Shown here: positions 33,683 to 42,977 of the stretch, one piece after another
Layout: each line of letters begins with the position of its first letter
How positions within the stretch are numbered: position 1 is the stretch's first letter
Source of the DNA: Pandoraea pnomenusa
Lineage (GTDB): Bacteria; Pseudomonadota; Gammaproteobacteria; Burkholderiales; Burkholderiaceae
DNA: 64,000 nt
Direction: 5' to 3'
Assembly: GCF_000767615.3 (NCBI RefSeq)
Contig: NZ_CP009553.3
Location: 5,146,001 to 5,210,000, forward strand
The notes under the pieces: model-generated
The model's database searches: none
Seen by the model: the letters and a program-made list of their open reading frames with translations, nothing else
Told to the model about the DNA's origin: nothing
Made by a program: the position numbers and the translations under genes

Positions 33683-35356
33683 TCAGCCCGCAGCGCCCGG
33701 GAACGCCCGGTCCAGCCACGCGCGCTGCACCGCCGTGGCGAGCGTGTCGGGCATCACCCCGTAGACACGTCCGCCGTGCGTGGCAAAACGGGTCTCGATG
33801 AAACCGTGTGCGAGCTCGATCGGGGCATGTTCGAGCAGCAACGCCGCCTGCGCGAGCAACACGATCTGCTGCGCGATGGCGCGCGCGCGCACCGCGTGCG
33901 TTGCCGGATCGGCGGCCAGCCACCCGTGGAGCTGCGCCAGCGCCGCGCGCAGTACCGCATGCGAGCCCACGCGTTCGGTCAGCCATTCGAACCAGCATTG
34001 GGCGACGTCGGGTTCACGACCGATCGCGCGCAACACGTCGAGACACATGACGTTGCCCGAACCTTCCCAGATCGAGTTGACGGGCGCCTCGCGGTACAGC
34101 CGCGCGAGCGGCCCCGTTTCCACGTAGCCGTTGCCGCCCCACACTTCCATGCACTCGCCGGCCAGTTCCAGCGCACGCTTGCATACCCAGAATTTCGCGG
34201 CAGGCAGCACCACGCGCCGCCATGCGCGCTCGACCGGCGAGTCGTCGTCAGCGGCGCTCGCATCGAACGCACGTGCCAGCCGCATCGCCAGCCACGTCGC
34301 CGCCTCCGATTCGAGCGAGAGATCGGCCAGCACCGCCGTCATCAGATCCTGGTCGACGAGCTTCGCGCCGAATGCCGCGCGATGCCTCGCATGGTGGATC
34401 GCCTGCACGACGCCCGCGCGCATCATGGCCGCGCTGCCGATCACGCAGTCGAGCCGCGTGTACGTCGCCATTTCGATGATGGTGGGAACGCCCCGACCCG
34501 GTGCGCCCACGCGCGTGCCAAACGCGCCCAGAAACTCGACCTCGCTGCTGGCGTTCGATCGATTGCCGAGCTTGTCTTTCAGGCGCTGCACCTGCACGGC
34601 ATTCTTGCCGCCGTCGGGGCGATACCGGGGAACGAAGAAACACGAGAGCGCATCGGTATCGCCCTCGCGCGCGAGAACCAGATGGGCGTCGCACTGCGGC
34701 GCCGAGAAGAACCACTTGTGGCCGACGAGCGAAAACTCGCCGCGACCGCCGTCGGTCGCCACCGTCGTGTTCGTGCGCACGTCGGAGCCGCCCTGCTTCT
34801 CCGTCATGCCCATGCCGACGAGCATGGCGTGCTTCTGCGCGAGCGGCACGTCGCGCGGGTCGTGCTGCGGCGCGAGCAGTTTGTCCTTGATCGAGGGGAA
34901 CAGCGCGGCTTCCTTCATCAGCACCGGAATGCTCGCGAACGTCATCGTCGTGGGACACAACGCGCCGGCTTCGTTCTGCGCGTGCAGGAAATATGACGCC
35001 GTACGCGCCGCCATGACCCCGCCGCGCGGATGCGCCCAGGGCAGCGACTGCAATTGTGCACCGCGCAACAACCCCATCAGGGCATGCCACGCAGGATGAA
35101 ACTCGACGTGATCGATGCGATTGCCTCGCGCGTCAAACGATTGCAGCTCCGGTTCGTGACGATTGGCCGCCTGCGCCCACTGCTGCACTTCCGCCTCGCC
35201 CAGACGCGCGCCCTGACGATGCAGTTCCTTCGCATGCCAGTCGGCATCGAAGACGGCAACAGCGGCCTGCAACGCCGTGTCGGTCGCGTAGAGGTTGTAG
35301 TCGACGAGCGGCGGTACCTGATTGGTCACGTCGTGGGTCTGCCAGGCTTCAGTCAT
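33683..35356 (-). CDS. aidB: AidB-like acyl-CoA dehydrogenase-family flavoprotein
   Basis: This is a 557-residue flavoprotein of the AidB branch, linked in E. coli to protection of DNA from alkylation. The AidB signature blocks are clear: TFASIPVLMKEA-type N-domain, GMGMTEKQGGSDVRTNTT, GHKWFFSAPQCDAHLVLA, RLKDKLGNRSNASSEVEF, and APVNSIWEGSGNVMCLDVLR near the FAD/active site. The C-terminal basic DNA-binding domain of AidB (residues about 440-557) is present by length. I prefer the ATG at 35356, with GGAGACACGG upstream, to the one at 35368. It is divergent from the GMC oxidoreductase gene. An isovaleryl-CoA-dehydrogenase label is sometimes given to this family but is less likely. Confidence 0.88.
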   Translation of the reverse strand: MTEAWQTHDVTNQVPPLVDYNLYATDTALQAAVAVFDADWHAKELHRQGARLGEAEVQQWAQAANRHEPELQSFDARGNRIDHVEFHPAWHALMGLLRGAQLQSLPWAHPRGGVMAARTASYFLHAQNEAGALCPTTMTFASIPVLMKEAALFPSIKDKLLAPQHDPRDVPLAQKHAMLVGMGMTEKQGGSDVRTNTTVATDGGRGEFSLVGHKWFFSAPQCDAHLVLAREGDTDALSCFFVPRYRPDGGKNAVQVQRLKDKLGNRSNASSEVEFLGAFGTRVGAPGRGVPTIIEMATYTRLDCVIGSAAMMRAGVVQAIHHARHRAAFGAKLVDQDLMTAVLADLSLESEAATWLAMRLARAFDASAADDDSPVERAWRRVVLPAAKFWVCKRALELAGECMEVWGGNGYVETGPLARLYREAPVNSIWEGSGNVMCLDVLRAIGREPDVAQCWFEWLTERVGSHAVLRAALAQLHGWLAADPATHAVRARAIAQQIVLLAQAALLLEHAPIELAHGFIETRFATHGGRVYGVMPDTLATAVQRAWLDRAFPGAAG

Positions 35357-35724
35357 CCGTGTCTCCATGGGTCATGTATCGGACGGTCACCCGAGGCGAT
35401 CATTTCATCATAGCGGTTGGCGTCGGACGTTCGCAGAAATTAGAGGAATGCTTCACTTGCCCCCCGCGCACACGGTTTGTCTGCCTACAATGAGTGCCGC
35501 CGCGAATTGACGCTTTGGCGCCGAGAAGCCCCGCCGCGAAGTGCCGCCCGTCAGAGGTGTGCCCGCCGCTGGTCGCGCGATGCGCAGCATGGCATCACGC
35601 ACGAAGAGAAGCGCCACGACAAGTCGAACGACACGCCGTGCGGAGCGAATCCGTCGGCCAAAAGAAAGCGGCCGGACAGCCGCGCAACAGCGATAGCAGT
35701 GCCCATCCAAGGGAGGATGACAGC
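35357..35724. other. Divergent promoter region between aidB and the GMC gene
   Basis: About 370 bp. The first part is locally AT-richer than its surroundings (ATCATTTCATCATAGC) and TACAAT at 35486-35491 could be a -10 for the plus strand, with no good -35. No gene is supported: an in-frame extension of the GMC reading frame runs back to 35494 but has no family similarity. Confidence 0.4.
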
Positions 35725-37419
35725 ATGGACTACGACTACGTCATTGTCGGCGGCGGTTCGGCCGGTTGTGCACTGGCCGCGCGACTGGCCGACGGTGCGC
35801 CGCAGTGCACGATCGCGCTCATCGAGGCGGGTCCGCCCGACGACAGCTTTCTCGTTCGCCTGCCGCTGGGACTGGCGGCACTCGTGCCGTTTCGCTCGCG
35901 CCGCAACTATGGCTATCGCACCACGCCCCAGGCGGGATTGGGTGGCCGCCAGGGTTACCAGCCACGCGGACGTGGCCTGGGCGGGTCCAGCTCGATCAAC
36001 GCCATGATCTACACGCGCGGCCACCCCGACGATTACAACGACTGGGCGCAGGCCGGGTGCGACGGCTGGGGATGGAGCGACGTGCTTCCCTACTTCCGCC
36101 GCAGCGAGAACAACGAACGCAACACGCATGGCGCCGACGCGTGGCACGGCAGCGGAGGTCCCCTCAACGTTGCCGACCTTCGCACGATCAACCCGTTCTC
36201 GCGTCATTACGTCGACGCCGCGCGTGAGGCCGGATTTCCGGTGACCGACGATTTCAACGGTCCGCAGTACGAAGGCGCGGGCATCTATCAGGTGACGCAA
36301 AAGGATGGGCAACGCTGGAATGCGGCGCGCGCCTATCTGCATGGAAAATCGCGCGCGAACCTGCATGTCATCACCGACGCGCTCGTGCAGCGCATCGTCT
36401 TCGACGGCAAGCGCGCGACCGGCGTCAAGCTGCAACGCCGCGGCGCGCTCGAGACGATTCGCGCCCGCGCCGAAGTGGTGCTGAGCGCCGGCGCGTTCAA
36501 CTCGCCGCAGCTGCTCATGTGCTCGGGCATTGGCCCCGCCGCACAACTTCGCGCACACGGTGTGGCCGTGCTCGTCGACGCGCCGGGGGTGGGAGAGAAC
36601 CTGCAGGACCACATCGACTTCATCATCAACAAGTACGTTGCGCACCGCGAACTGGTCGGCTACACCCCGGCGGGGCTCTGGCATCTGCTCACGCAGGGTT
36701 TCGAATATCTGCGCACACGCCGCGGGCTGTTCGCGAGCAACGTGGCCGAAGCCGGTGGTTTCCTGAAGAGCGATCCGGCGCTCGCGCGGCCGGATCTTCA
36801 GATGCACTTCCTGGTCGGGGTTTGCGACAACCACAATCGCCGCTTGCATCTGCCGCGCGGGCTGTCGCTGCACGCTTGCGTATTGCGGCCCAGGAGCCGC
36901 GGGCGCGTGACGCTTGCCTCGGCGGACATGCGCGACGCGCCGCGCATCGACCCCGCTTTCCTGCAGGCGCAGGAAGATGTCGATACCTTGCTGCGCGGCG
37001 TACGCGTCATTCGCCGCATCCTCGCGGCGCCATCGCTCGCACGATTCGGTGGGCGGGAGTTGCACACCCGCGGCGTGGAATCGGATGAAGCGCTGACCGC
37101 GCTGATCCGCGAACGCGCCGACACCATCTATCATCCGGTCGGCACCTGCCGGATGGGCAGCGATGCGACGTCGGTCGTCGACCCGGCGCTGCGGGTGCGT
37201 GGCGTGGAGGGCCTGCGCGTCGTGGACGCGTCGATCATGCCCACGCTCATTGGCGGCAACACCAACGCGCCATCGATCATGATCGGCGAGAAGGCGGCCG
37301 ACCTGATGCTCGCGCACGCCATCGGCTCGCCGCAGGCAAACACCGCCGCCGCGCGCGCGTCGTCGACACCGTCGGAAGGTGCGCCGGCCTTAGCCGCCCG
37401 GATACAGCCACAGACCTAG
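35725..37419 (+). CDS. GMC-family FAD-dependent oxidoreductase (choline/alcohol dehydrogenase type)
   Basis: This is a 564-residue flavoprotein. The FAD-binding Rossmann motif YDYVIVGGGSAGCALAARL is at the extreme N-terminus, the GMC signature 1 GLGGSSSINAMIYTRG near residue 85, and signature 2 GAFNSPQLLMCSGIGP near residue 255. The active-site His pair is in YHPVGTCRMG near residue 470 and the final NTNAPSIMIGEKAADLML. This is the AlkJ/BetA-type group that oxidises primary alcohols to aldehydes with a quinone or other acceptor. The start has GGGAGGATGACAGC before ATG. Its last 30 bp overlap the convergent prepilin peptidase gene. A link with the neighbouring aldehyde dehydrogenase (alcohol to aldehyde to acid) is inferred. 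Confidence 0.87.
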   Translation: MDYDYVIVGGGSAGCALAARLADGAPQCTIALIEAGPPDDSFLVRLPLGLAALVPFRSRRNYGYRTTPQAGLGGRQGYQPRGRGLGGSSSINAMIYTRGHPDDYNDWAQAGCDGWGWSDVLPYFRRSENNERNTHGADAWHGSGGPLNVADLRTINPFSRHYVDAAREAGFPVTDDFNGPQYEGAGIYQVTQKDGQRWNAARAYLHGKSRANLHVITDALVQRIVFDGKRATGVKLQRRGALETIRARAEVVLSAGAFNSPQLLMCSGIGPAAQLRAHGVAVLVDAPGVGENLQDHIDFIINKYVAHRELVGYTPAGLWHLLTQGFEYLRTRRGLFASNVAEAGGFLKSDPALARPDLQMHFLVGVCDNHNRRLHLPRGLSLHACVLRPRSRGRVTLASADMRDAPRIDPAFLQAQEDVDTLLRGVRVIRRILAAPSLARFGGRELHTRGVESDEALTALIRERADTIYHPVGTCRMGSDATSVVDPALRVRGVEGLRVVDASIMPTLIGGNTNAPSIMIGEKAADLMLAHAIGSPQANTAAARASSTPSEGAPALAARIQPQT

Positions 37420-38280
37420 GAACGGCTCGCCCCACAGTGCGCTCGCCAGCGCGCCGAGACTCAGCCACGGTCCGAACGGCAACGGTGCACGCACGGCGCG
37501 ACCGCGCCAGAGCGCCAGCACGGCAAAGGCGAGCGTGGCCGCGGTGGCGCCGAACGCGAGCATCAGCGGCACGCCAACCCAGCCGAGCCACGCACCGCAC
37601 GCGGCCACGAGCTTGGCGTCGCCCCCGCCCAGACCGTCCTGACCGGTCAGCGCGCGGTACGCGCCGGCCATCGTCCACATCGCCCCGTATCCCAGCGCGG
37701 CCCCGGTCACGGAGGCGTCGACGGGCAGCGTCACCCCCGCGGCGCTGCACAGCAATCCGGCCCACACCAGCGGCAACGTCAGCGCGTCGGGGAGCAGGCG
37801 TGTGTCCACGTCGATGAGGGCGAGCGCCAGCATCGTCGCGCCGAACCCACACCAGGCGAGCATGGGCAGATACTGTCTCGAAGGCAGAAAGTGCCACGCA
37901 ATCGCCGCGAACATGGCCGCCACCGTCACTTCGACGAGCGGATATCGCATGGAGATCCCCGCGCCGCAACCGGCACAGCGTCCGCGCAGCCAGAGGTAAC
38001 CGAGTACGGGGATGTTGTGCCGCAGGGCGATGCGCGTCTCGCAACGCGGACAGCGCGATGGCGGCCAGGCCAGATTGAAACGTGGCGCAACCGGTGGCAA
38101 TTGCCCGGTCCATTCGGCCACCTCGCGCGCCCATTGCGCTTCGAGCATGCGCGGCACACGATGCACAACCACGTTCACGAAGCTTCCGACGAGCAGGCCG
38201 AACGCCCCCATCATCGCCACCGCGACATCGTTGGGCAATGCGTACAGCGCCTGCCAGAGCGGATCGAGTGACGACGGCAT
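37390..38280 (-). CDS. pilU: Type IVb prepilin peptidase (leader peptidase/N-methylase)
   Basis: This is a 296-residue integral membrane aspartic protease that cleaves the leader of PilS and methylates the new N-terminus. The N-terminal VGSFVNVVVHRVPRML is typical. The zinc-binding CxxC pairs are CPRCET and CAGCGA (residues about 77-107). The two catalytic Asp are in ALIDVDTRLLPD and GGGDAKLV. Seven to eight membrane segments follow. I name it by the R64 scheme, where PilU is the peptidase. It is last in the pil operon, two bases after pilR, and its 3' end overlaps the convergent GMC gene by 30 bp. Confidence 0.88.
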   Translation of the reverse strand: MPSSLDPLWQALYALPNDVAVAMMGAFGLLVGSFVNVVVHRVPRMLEAQWAREVAEWTGQLPPVAPRFNLAWPPSRCPRCETRIALRHNIPVLGYLWLRGRCAGCGAGISMRYPLVEVTVAAMFAAIAWHFLPSRQYLPMLAWCGFGATMLALALIDVDTRLLPDALTLPLVWAGLLCSAAGVTLPVDASVTGAALGYGAMWTMAGAYRALTGQDGLGGGDAKLVAACGAWLGWVGVPLMLAFGATAATLAFAVLALWRGRAVRAPLPFGPWLSLGALASALWGEPFLGLWLYPGG

Positions 38281-38282
38281 CG

Positions 38283-39374
38283 TCAGAACATCGTGCGAGC
38301 GTATTCGCCCGCCGCATGACCGATTTGCAACATGCCGCCGACCGTGAAGATGATGGTCAGGCCCACGAGCGCCAGCAACACCGAGCGCAGGGTGGCCGAA
38401 CGCAGTTTGATGCGCTCGGCCACCTCCTCGATCGTCATCAGCCCGATCTTGCGGATGCCGGCGTCGAAGTTGGTCCGCCCCGAATACTCGACAAGCCGGT
38501 CGAAGATCTCTTCATTGAAGATGCCCGTGTCCATCGCCTTGATCATGCTGCGTTCGCTCTTGAGCGAGGCGCGCATGCGCAGCAGATGCCATCGCAGCCA
38601 AGGCGACGCACGCCCGAGCAGCAGGGAGATGGCGTCGAACACCGAGGTCTTCGCGCCGGTCAGGGCAGCGAGCGCGACCAGAAACTCGCCCGCCCGCACG
38701 TCGCGGTACACGGCGTAGGGGCCGATGGTATCGACGCGCTGGCGCAACGGCCCCGTCCACCGACTGAACGACAGCGACATCAGGACGACGAGCGCGACCG
38801 GCACGCCATAGAGCAGCGGCCACCAGTTGGCGACGAAGCGCGACATGGCGTACAGTCCCGCGCCGACGAGTGGGAATCTCTCCGGCGGCATGATCTCCGT
38901 CATGATCGGCATCATGCCGTACGCCACGCCGAGCTGGATCGCGGCGAGCAGCACCGACATGAAGATCGGCAGCGCCACGGCACCGGCAATGGCCGCGCGC
39001 GTCTGTTGCTGGAGCGTGACCACGCGCGCGAGGAATCGCAGCGTGCCGGGCAGGTCACCCTTCTCCCCTGCCGCGATGACGACCAGGTCTTCGTCGGGGA
39101 TGGTGCCCGCCCATGACTTCTGCAGATTCTTCGAGCTCGCGCGGTCGCGCCAGACGGCGTAAAGCGGCGCCATCGGATTGCGGCGCTCCTTGGCGCGCGC
39201 ATACCGGCGCGAGAAGAGCTCGAACGGATTGGCACCGTCTTCGATGGCGTCGGCGAAATCGCTGTAGAACTTTGCGCGGCTCTTGCGAAATCGCCGCTTC
39301 GCCTTCGCCAGTCCCGGATAGGGATCGCGATCGGCGGTGAGCCTGGCGAGCAGGCGGTTGGCAGCTTCGATCAT
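38283..39374 (-). CDS. pilR: Type IVb pilus inner-membrane platform protein
   Basis: This is a 363-residue GspF/PilC-superfamily protein with two F domains. The first cytosolic domain covers residues about 15-130 (KRRFRKSRAKFYSDFADAIE, GTIPDEDLVVIAAGEKGDLP), with membrane segments near 130-190. A second domain (about 215-330: GEFLVALAALTGAKTSVFDA, DRLVEYSGRTNFDAGIRKIG) leads to a final membrane segment (LRSVLLALVGLTIIFTVGGM). It forms the platform on which the PilQ ATPase acts. Called pilR in the R64 naming; it has nothing to do with the two-component regulator PilR of type IVa pili. Confidence 0.85.
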   Translation of the reverse strand: MIEAANRLLARLTADRDPYPGLAKAKRRFRKSRAKFYSDFADAIEDGANPFELFSRRYARAKERRNPMAPLYAVWRDRASSKNLQKSWAGTIPDEDLVVIAAGEKGDLPGTLRFLARVVTLQQQTRAAIAGAVALPIFMSVLLAAIQLGVAYGMMPIMTEIMPPERFPLVGAGLYAMSRFVANWWPLLYGVPVALVVLMSLSFSRWTGPLRQRVDTIGPYAVYRDVRAGEFLVALAALTGAKTSVFDAISLLLGRASPWLRWHLLRMRASLKSERSMIKAMDTGIFNEEIFDRLVEYSGRTNFDAGIRKIGLMTIEEVAERIKLRSATLRSVLLALVGLTIIFTVGGMLQIGHAAGEYARTMF

Positions 39375-39413
39375 GAGAGGAACCCGGAGGTGTCAGACAT
39401 GGCGCGCCCGCGC

Positions 39414-41138
39414 TCACACACAGGCGAGCCGGCGCGACGCGGCACCGCCCGGCGACGCCGTCTGACGAAGATGAAATTTCTTGAGCTTGCAGAAGGCCGC
39501 TTCGACGTCGCGCGGATCGACGAGACCCTGCGACATCTTGAATATCGCGTGCTCCATCGCCGACTTGCCGGTCATGTTCGGGCTGGCGAGATCGCCGTCG
39601 TGGCTCGCGCGCCAGTGGCGCTCCGCCTCCCAGAACTGGCCGGCGCGCAACAGCTCCAGCAACTCGTCGGTCAGCTCGCACACTTCGGCGACGACCGTCT
39701 GCCCACTGGTGCCGCGCCCGTGACACCGCTCGCAACCCGGCCCCTCCACGCGCAGCGCCGCGGCGTCGACGCCCAACGCACCGATGATCGCGAGCGTGGC
39801 ATCGTCGAGCCGTTCGCGCGCGGGCCGCTTGCAGTGCTCGCAGAGCACCGGAATGAGCTTCTGATAGATGATCGCCGTGAGAAAATTCGGCGCGGCCACG
39901 GCGGCCAGCGGCATGCCGATCTCGTCGCTCACGAGGCGCGACACGATTCCGAACGCGCTCGACGCATGCACGGTCGAGAGCACCTGATGGCCCGTCTCCG
40001 TCATCGACTTCGCGAACGACCCGGTCTCCGCGTCGCGAATCTCGCCCGGCATGAGCTTGTCCGGATCTCCCCGCAGCAGCACCTTCGCGGCGGCGCCGAA
40101 CGCGGAATCTCCCGGACCGTCTTCCGCACGACGCTGAATCGGGATCTGCGTCATGTGTGGCTGGATGTACTCGACGGGATCCTCGATGGAGAAGAATTTC
40201 TTGCCGGAGTCGCGCTCGTACGTCATGAGCGTGCGCAGCGTCGTCGACTTTCCCGACCCCGTCTCGCCCGCGATGACGGTCAGCCCGGGGCTGCGATGCA
40301 CCGCGTCTTCCAGGATCTCGATCTGGTCCGCGGAGTAACCGAGTTGCGCGAGCGTGAGCACGTCGCCTTCCGTCGCCTCGTTCACCAGCAGGCGCAGCAC
40401 CACGTCCACCCCGCGATTCTCCTTCACGCTCTGGAAGCGCAACTGATACTTGCGCTGGCGCAGCGTGACCGGAATGGAGCAGCTCTGGTGCTGCGCCTCG
40501 TCGAAATGATTGTGGCTGCGACTGCTCGGATCGGCCCGCGAGTTGTACGCGGCGGACACAGCATCGAGCATCGCGTGATAGTCGCGTGCGAGACGATCGC
40601 TCTCGCCCGTCACGCGCAGCTTGCCATGAATGCGCATGCGCACCCGTACCTGGCGATTGTCGCGAAATTCGAAGTGAATGTCCGACGCCCCCGCGTCGAT
40701 GGCACGCTCGATGATCAGATCGAAATTTCGATAGGCACCGGTGCGGCGCTCGTCGTGCCGGTCGTCGCCGTCGCCCTGCTGCTGCAGGCGTGACTGCATC
40801 AGCAGGATTTCTTCGGTGGTGCCGACGTAGATGCCCTCCAGATCGAGGCGATGCCTGGCGCGCACCGCCTGGTCGAAGCGTTCGAGCAGATCGGAGCCCT
40901 GTGTGCCCAGGAATGTCGTGTGTTCGAGCAACACCAGATACAGCCGCGGCTTCATCGCCACGAGGACCAGCGAGCCGTGCTCGGCACCCGCCAACGTGAT
41001 GCCGAGGTCCTGCCGCCAGCCGAACGCCTGGATCTCCGGCTCGCGCAGGTCGGCAATGGGCTGGGCCATGACGCGCGCACCGGAGCGGCGCCCCAGACGC
41101 AGCAGTGCGGCGCGCAGACGCTCAGCGAGGGGACGCAT
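39414..41138 (-). CDS. pilQ: Type IVb pilus assembly ATPase
   Basis: This is a 574-residue GspE/PilB-superfamily ATPase that powers pilus extension. The N-terminal 180 residues are family-specific. The nucleotide-binding part has DLIIERAIDAGASDIHFEFR, Walker A AGETGSGKSTTLRTL, the Asp box FSIEDPVEYIQ, Walker B region LRGDPDKLMPGEIRDAET, and the His box TGHQVLSTVHASSAFGI. Zinc-type Cys pairs CEHC and CERCHGRG follow. Its ATG lies 17 bp inside the end of pilP. Named by the R64 scheme. No PilT-like retraction ATPase is present in this window. Confidence 0.9.
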   Translation of the reverse strand: MRPLAERLRAALLRLGRRSGARVMAQPIADLREPEIQAFGWRQDLGITLAGAEHGSLVLVAMKPRLYLVLLEHTTFLGTQGSDLLERFDQAVRARHRLDLEGIYVGTTEEILLMQSRLQQQGDGDDRHDERRTGAYRNFDLIIERAIDAGASDIHFEFRDNRQVRVRMRIHGKLRVTGESDRLARDYHAMLDAVSAAYNSRADPSSRSHNHFDEAQHQSCSIPVTLRQRKYQLRFQSVKENRGVDVVLRLLVNEATEGDVLTLAQLGYSADQIEILEDAVHRSPGLTVIAGETGSGKSTTLRTLMTYERDSGKKFFSIEDPVEYIQPHMTQIPIQRRAEDGPGDSAFGAAAKVLLRGDPDKLMPGEIRDAETGSFAKSMTETGHQVLSTVHASSAFGIVSRLVSDEIGMPLAAVAAPNFLTAIIYQKLIPVLCEHCKRPARERLDDATLAIIGALGVDAAALRVEGPGCERCHGRGTSGQTVVAEVCELTDELLELLRAGQFWEAERHWRASHDGDLASPNMTGKSAMEHAIFKMSQGLVDPRDVEAAFCKLKKFHLRQTASPGGAASRRLACV

Positions 41139-41625
41139 AGGACAACTCCGGCGACGCCCGTCCGCCCGCCGAACGATCCTCGGCCTGCTCCGGCGCCACG
41201 GGCGCGGCGCCGAACGTGTTGGGCAGCAACAGGCGGCGCCGCTGCGCCCCACGACGCACGTCGACGAAATCGTCGCCGATGGCCACGATCTGCCAGTCGC
41301 CCACCTTGTCGCCGCGGGTCACGTTGCGGCCATAGCGGCCGTCCACGCGAAGATAGGCGACCGTCGTGTTCTCCACGCCGTAGATGAAGAGCAGCTCGGG
41401 CGGCACGTCGGGGCGCGCCGGTCTCGCCACAGCCGCCCCCGGTACCTTGTGGGCGGCCTGCGCCTCCCCGGCATCCTTCGCGGCCTGCGCCGCCTGCGAC
41501 GCCTTCAGATGCGCGCGCGCGAACGCGTCGATGGTCTCTTCGGCGTGCGCGCCGGCAGCCGTCGCGAGCATGCACGGCGCGACCAGCAGCACCACGCATG
41601 CCGGGTGGAAGGACTTAATGGACAT
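41122..41625 (-). CDS. pilP: Type IVb pilus biogenesis protein PilP
   Basis: This is a 167-residue periplasmic protein with a signal peptide at residues 1-28 (SFHPACVVLLVAPCMLATAAGAHA), a helical Ala/Lys-rich spacer (about 30-62), and a C-terminal PilP-like domain with PPELLFIYGVENTTVAYLRV and GDKVGDWQIVAIGDDFVDVR. This resembles the HR domain of GspC/PilP proteins that bridge to the secretin. It overlaps pilO by 11 bp and pilQ by 17 bp, so translation is tightly coupled. Confidence 0.8.
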   Translation of the reverse strand: MSIKSFHPACVVLLVAPCMLATAAGAHAEETIDAFARAHLKASQAAQAAKDAGEAQAAHKVPGAAVARPARPDVPPELLFIYGVENTTVAYLRVDGRYGRNVTRGDKVGDWQIVAIGDDFVDVRRGAQRRRLLLPNTFGAAPVAPEQAEDRSAGGRASPELSYASPR

Positions 41626-42976
41626 AGTAGGTTCCTTGAGCGGAGAAGACGGGTTTGCCGTCGTCGATCACGACCTTCAGCTCGGAGAGCGACATGTTGC
41701 CCGCCCGCATCATCAGGCCGGCGACCGAATCGACGAATGCCAGATGCCCGGCCATCTTCCATTCGCCTTTCGACAGCGGAGGCGGCACGTCGTCGCGCGA
41801 CGTCACGCCCGGCGGCACGGGCACGAGCGGTTCGGGCATCGTGAGCGCGATGTCCATGCCGTAGTCGCCCAACGCCTGAAGTCGTGCGCCAGCGGTGCGC
41901 AGGAATTGATTTCGTGGCACCGGCGTAACGCGCGCCTCGCCGTCGTCTTCCAGCGACTCGATCTCGTTCCGGGCCGAGGCATCGCCTTTCGCGGCGCCCA
42001 GCGACGCCACCACGGTGCTCGCCGCATGCGCCTCGTCCGGCGCGATCGAGACGGTTTCGCGAGCGTGGTCCAGATCGACGATCCTGGCATCGGGCCGTTG
42101 CGACAGGAGCAGGTCGAAGGTGCCGCCGTCACGACGGCGCCAGTCGATCTCGCATCGTTGCGCCTTGCAATCGATGCTCGCCGGTCGCCATCCGCCGGCA
42201 TTCGCCGGCAACTGCTGCACGACACGCTGCAAGTGCCGCGCGTACGACGCGCCGGCCGAGAACGGCTCCGCCGCGATGGCCCGCGCCAGCGCCTGCCGGT
42301 ACGCTTCGATCGGATCGACCCGATTGGCGGCCGCGCGTTTGGCCTGTTGCGCGTCGTCGTACCATCGCCACCCCCACCATCCGGCCGCCGCCACGACCAA
42401 GAGCATGACCAGCACACCGCCCGCGAGCCGGATGGCCCGCGTGGGCAAGGCCTTTCGCACCGGCTTCAGACGCGCCTGCGCAAGCGCTTCGTGCCCGGAG
42501 GAAGCGACGATGTCGTCAAGCGTCAGCACCACGTCGGCATGCGGCAGATTGGCGCGCTGGACGCCCGCAATTTTCACCGGCCCGTCGACCTCGGCACACC
42601 ATTGCTCGAGACGCGGCCTGATCTGCTCGGCCGGCACACTCAGATCGAGCTCGGGACGCCGGTCCCGAAGCGTGACGAACAGGATCATGGCCGGATCGTC
42701 GGGGTCGGGATGCAGGAAGGCGACGTTCGGTCCGTCGACGAGCGCGCCGAGCAGGCACGCCAGCGCGGGGCCGCCAGGCTCGGTGCCGTCGGCGGCGTGC
42801 GCGGGCAACGACACGAGACCCACGGTACGTGTCCCCGCGCCGTCGTCGATCACGACGAAGTGCGAGGCGTCACGGCTGCGAGCGAGACTGCGGATCTCGG
42901 CCATCTCCTTTTGCAGCCCGATGAGCGTCTCCCACTGCGCGCCCACGACCAGGTGATTCGACAATGCGCGCCCCAT
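41615..42976 (-). CDS. pilO: Type IVb pilus inner-membrane protein PilO
   Basis: This is a 453-residue bitopic inner-membrane protein. Residues about 1-175 are cytoplasmic (SHFVVIDDGAGTRTVGLVSL, ALACLLGALV), then a single membrane segment (LAGGVLVMLLVVAAAGWWGW, about 184-203), and a periplasmic part of about 250 residues. Layout and length fit PilO of R64 and other type IVb systems (PilO2 family), which joins the secretin/PilP complex to the platform. It starts one base after the pilN stop. Sequence conservation in this family is low, so the call leans on topology and gene order. Confidence 0.8.
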   Translation of the reverse strand: MGRALSNHLVVGAQWETLIGLQKEMAEIRSLARSRDASHFVVIDDGAGTRTVGLVSLPAHAADGTEPGGPALACLLGALVDGPNVAFLHPDPDDPAMILFVTLRDRRPELDLSVPAEQIRPRLEQWCAEVDGPVKIAGVQRANLPHADVVLTLDDIVASSGHEALAQARLKPVRKALPTRAIRLAGGVLVMLLVVAAAGWWGWRWYDDAQQAKRAAANRVDPIEAYRQALARAIAAEPFSAGASYARHLQRVVQQLPANAGGWRPASIDCKAQRCEIDWRRRDGGTFDLLLSQRPDARIVDLDHARETVSIAPDEAHAASTVVASLGAAKGDASARNEIESLEDDGEARVTPVPRNQFLRTAGARLQALGDYGMDIALTMPEPLVPVPPGVTSRDDVPPPLSKGEWKMAGHLAFVDSVAGLMMRAGNMSLSELKVVIDDGKPVFSAQGTYYVH

Positions 42977-42977
42977 G

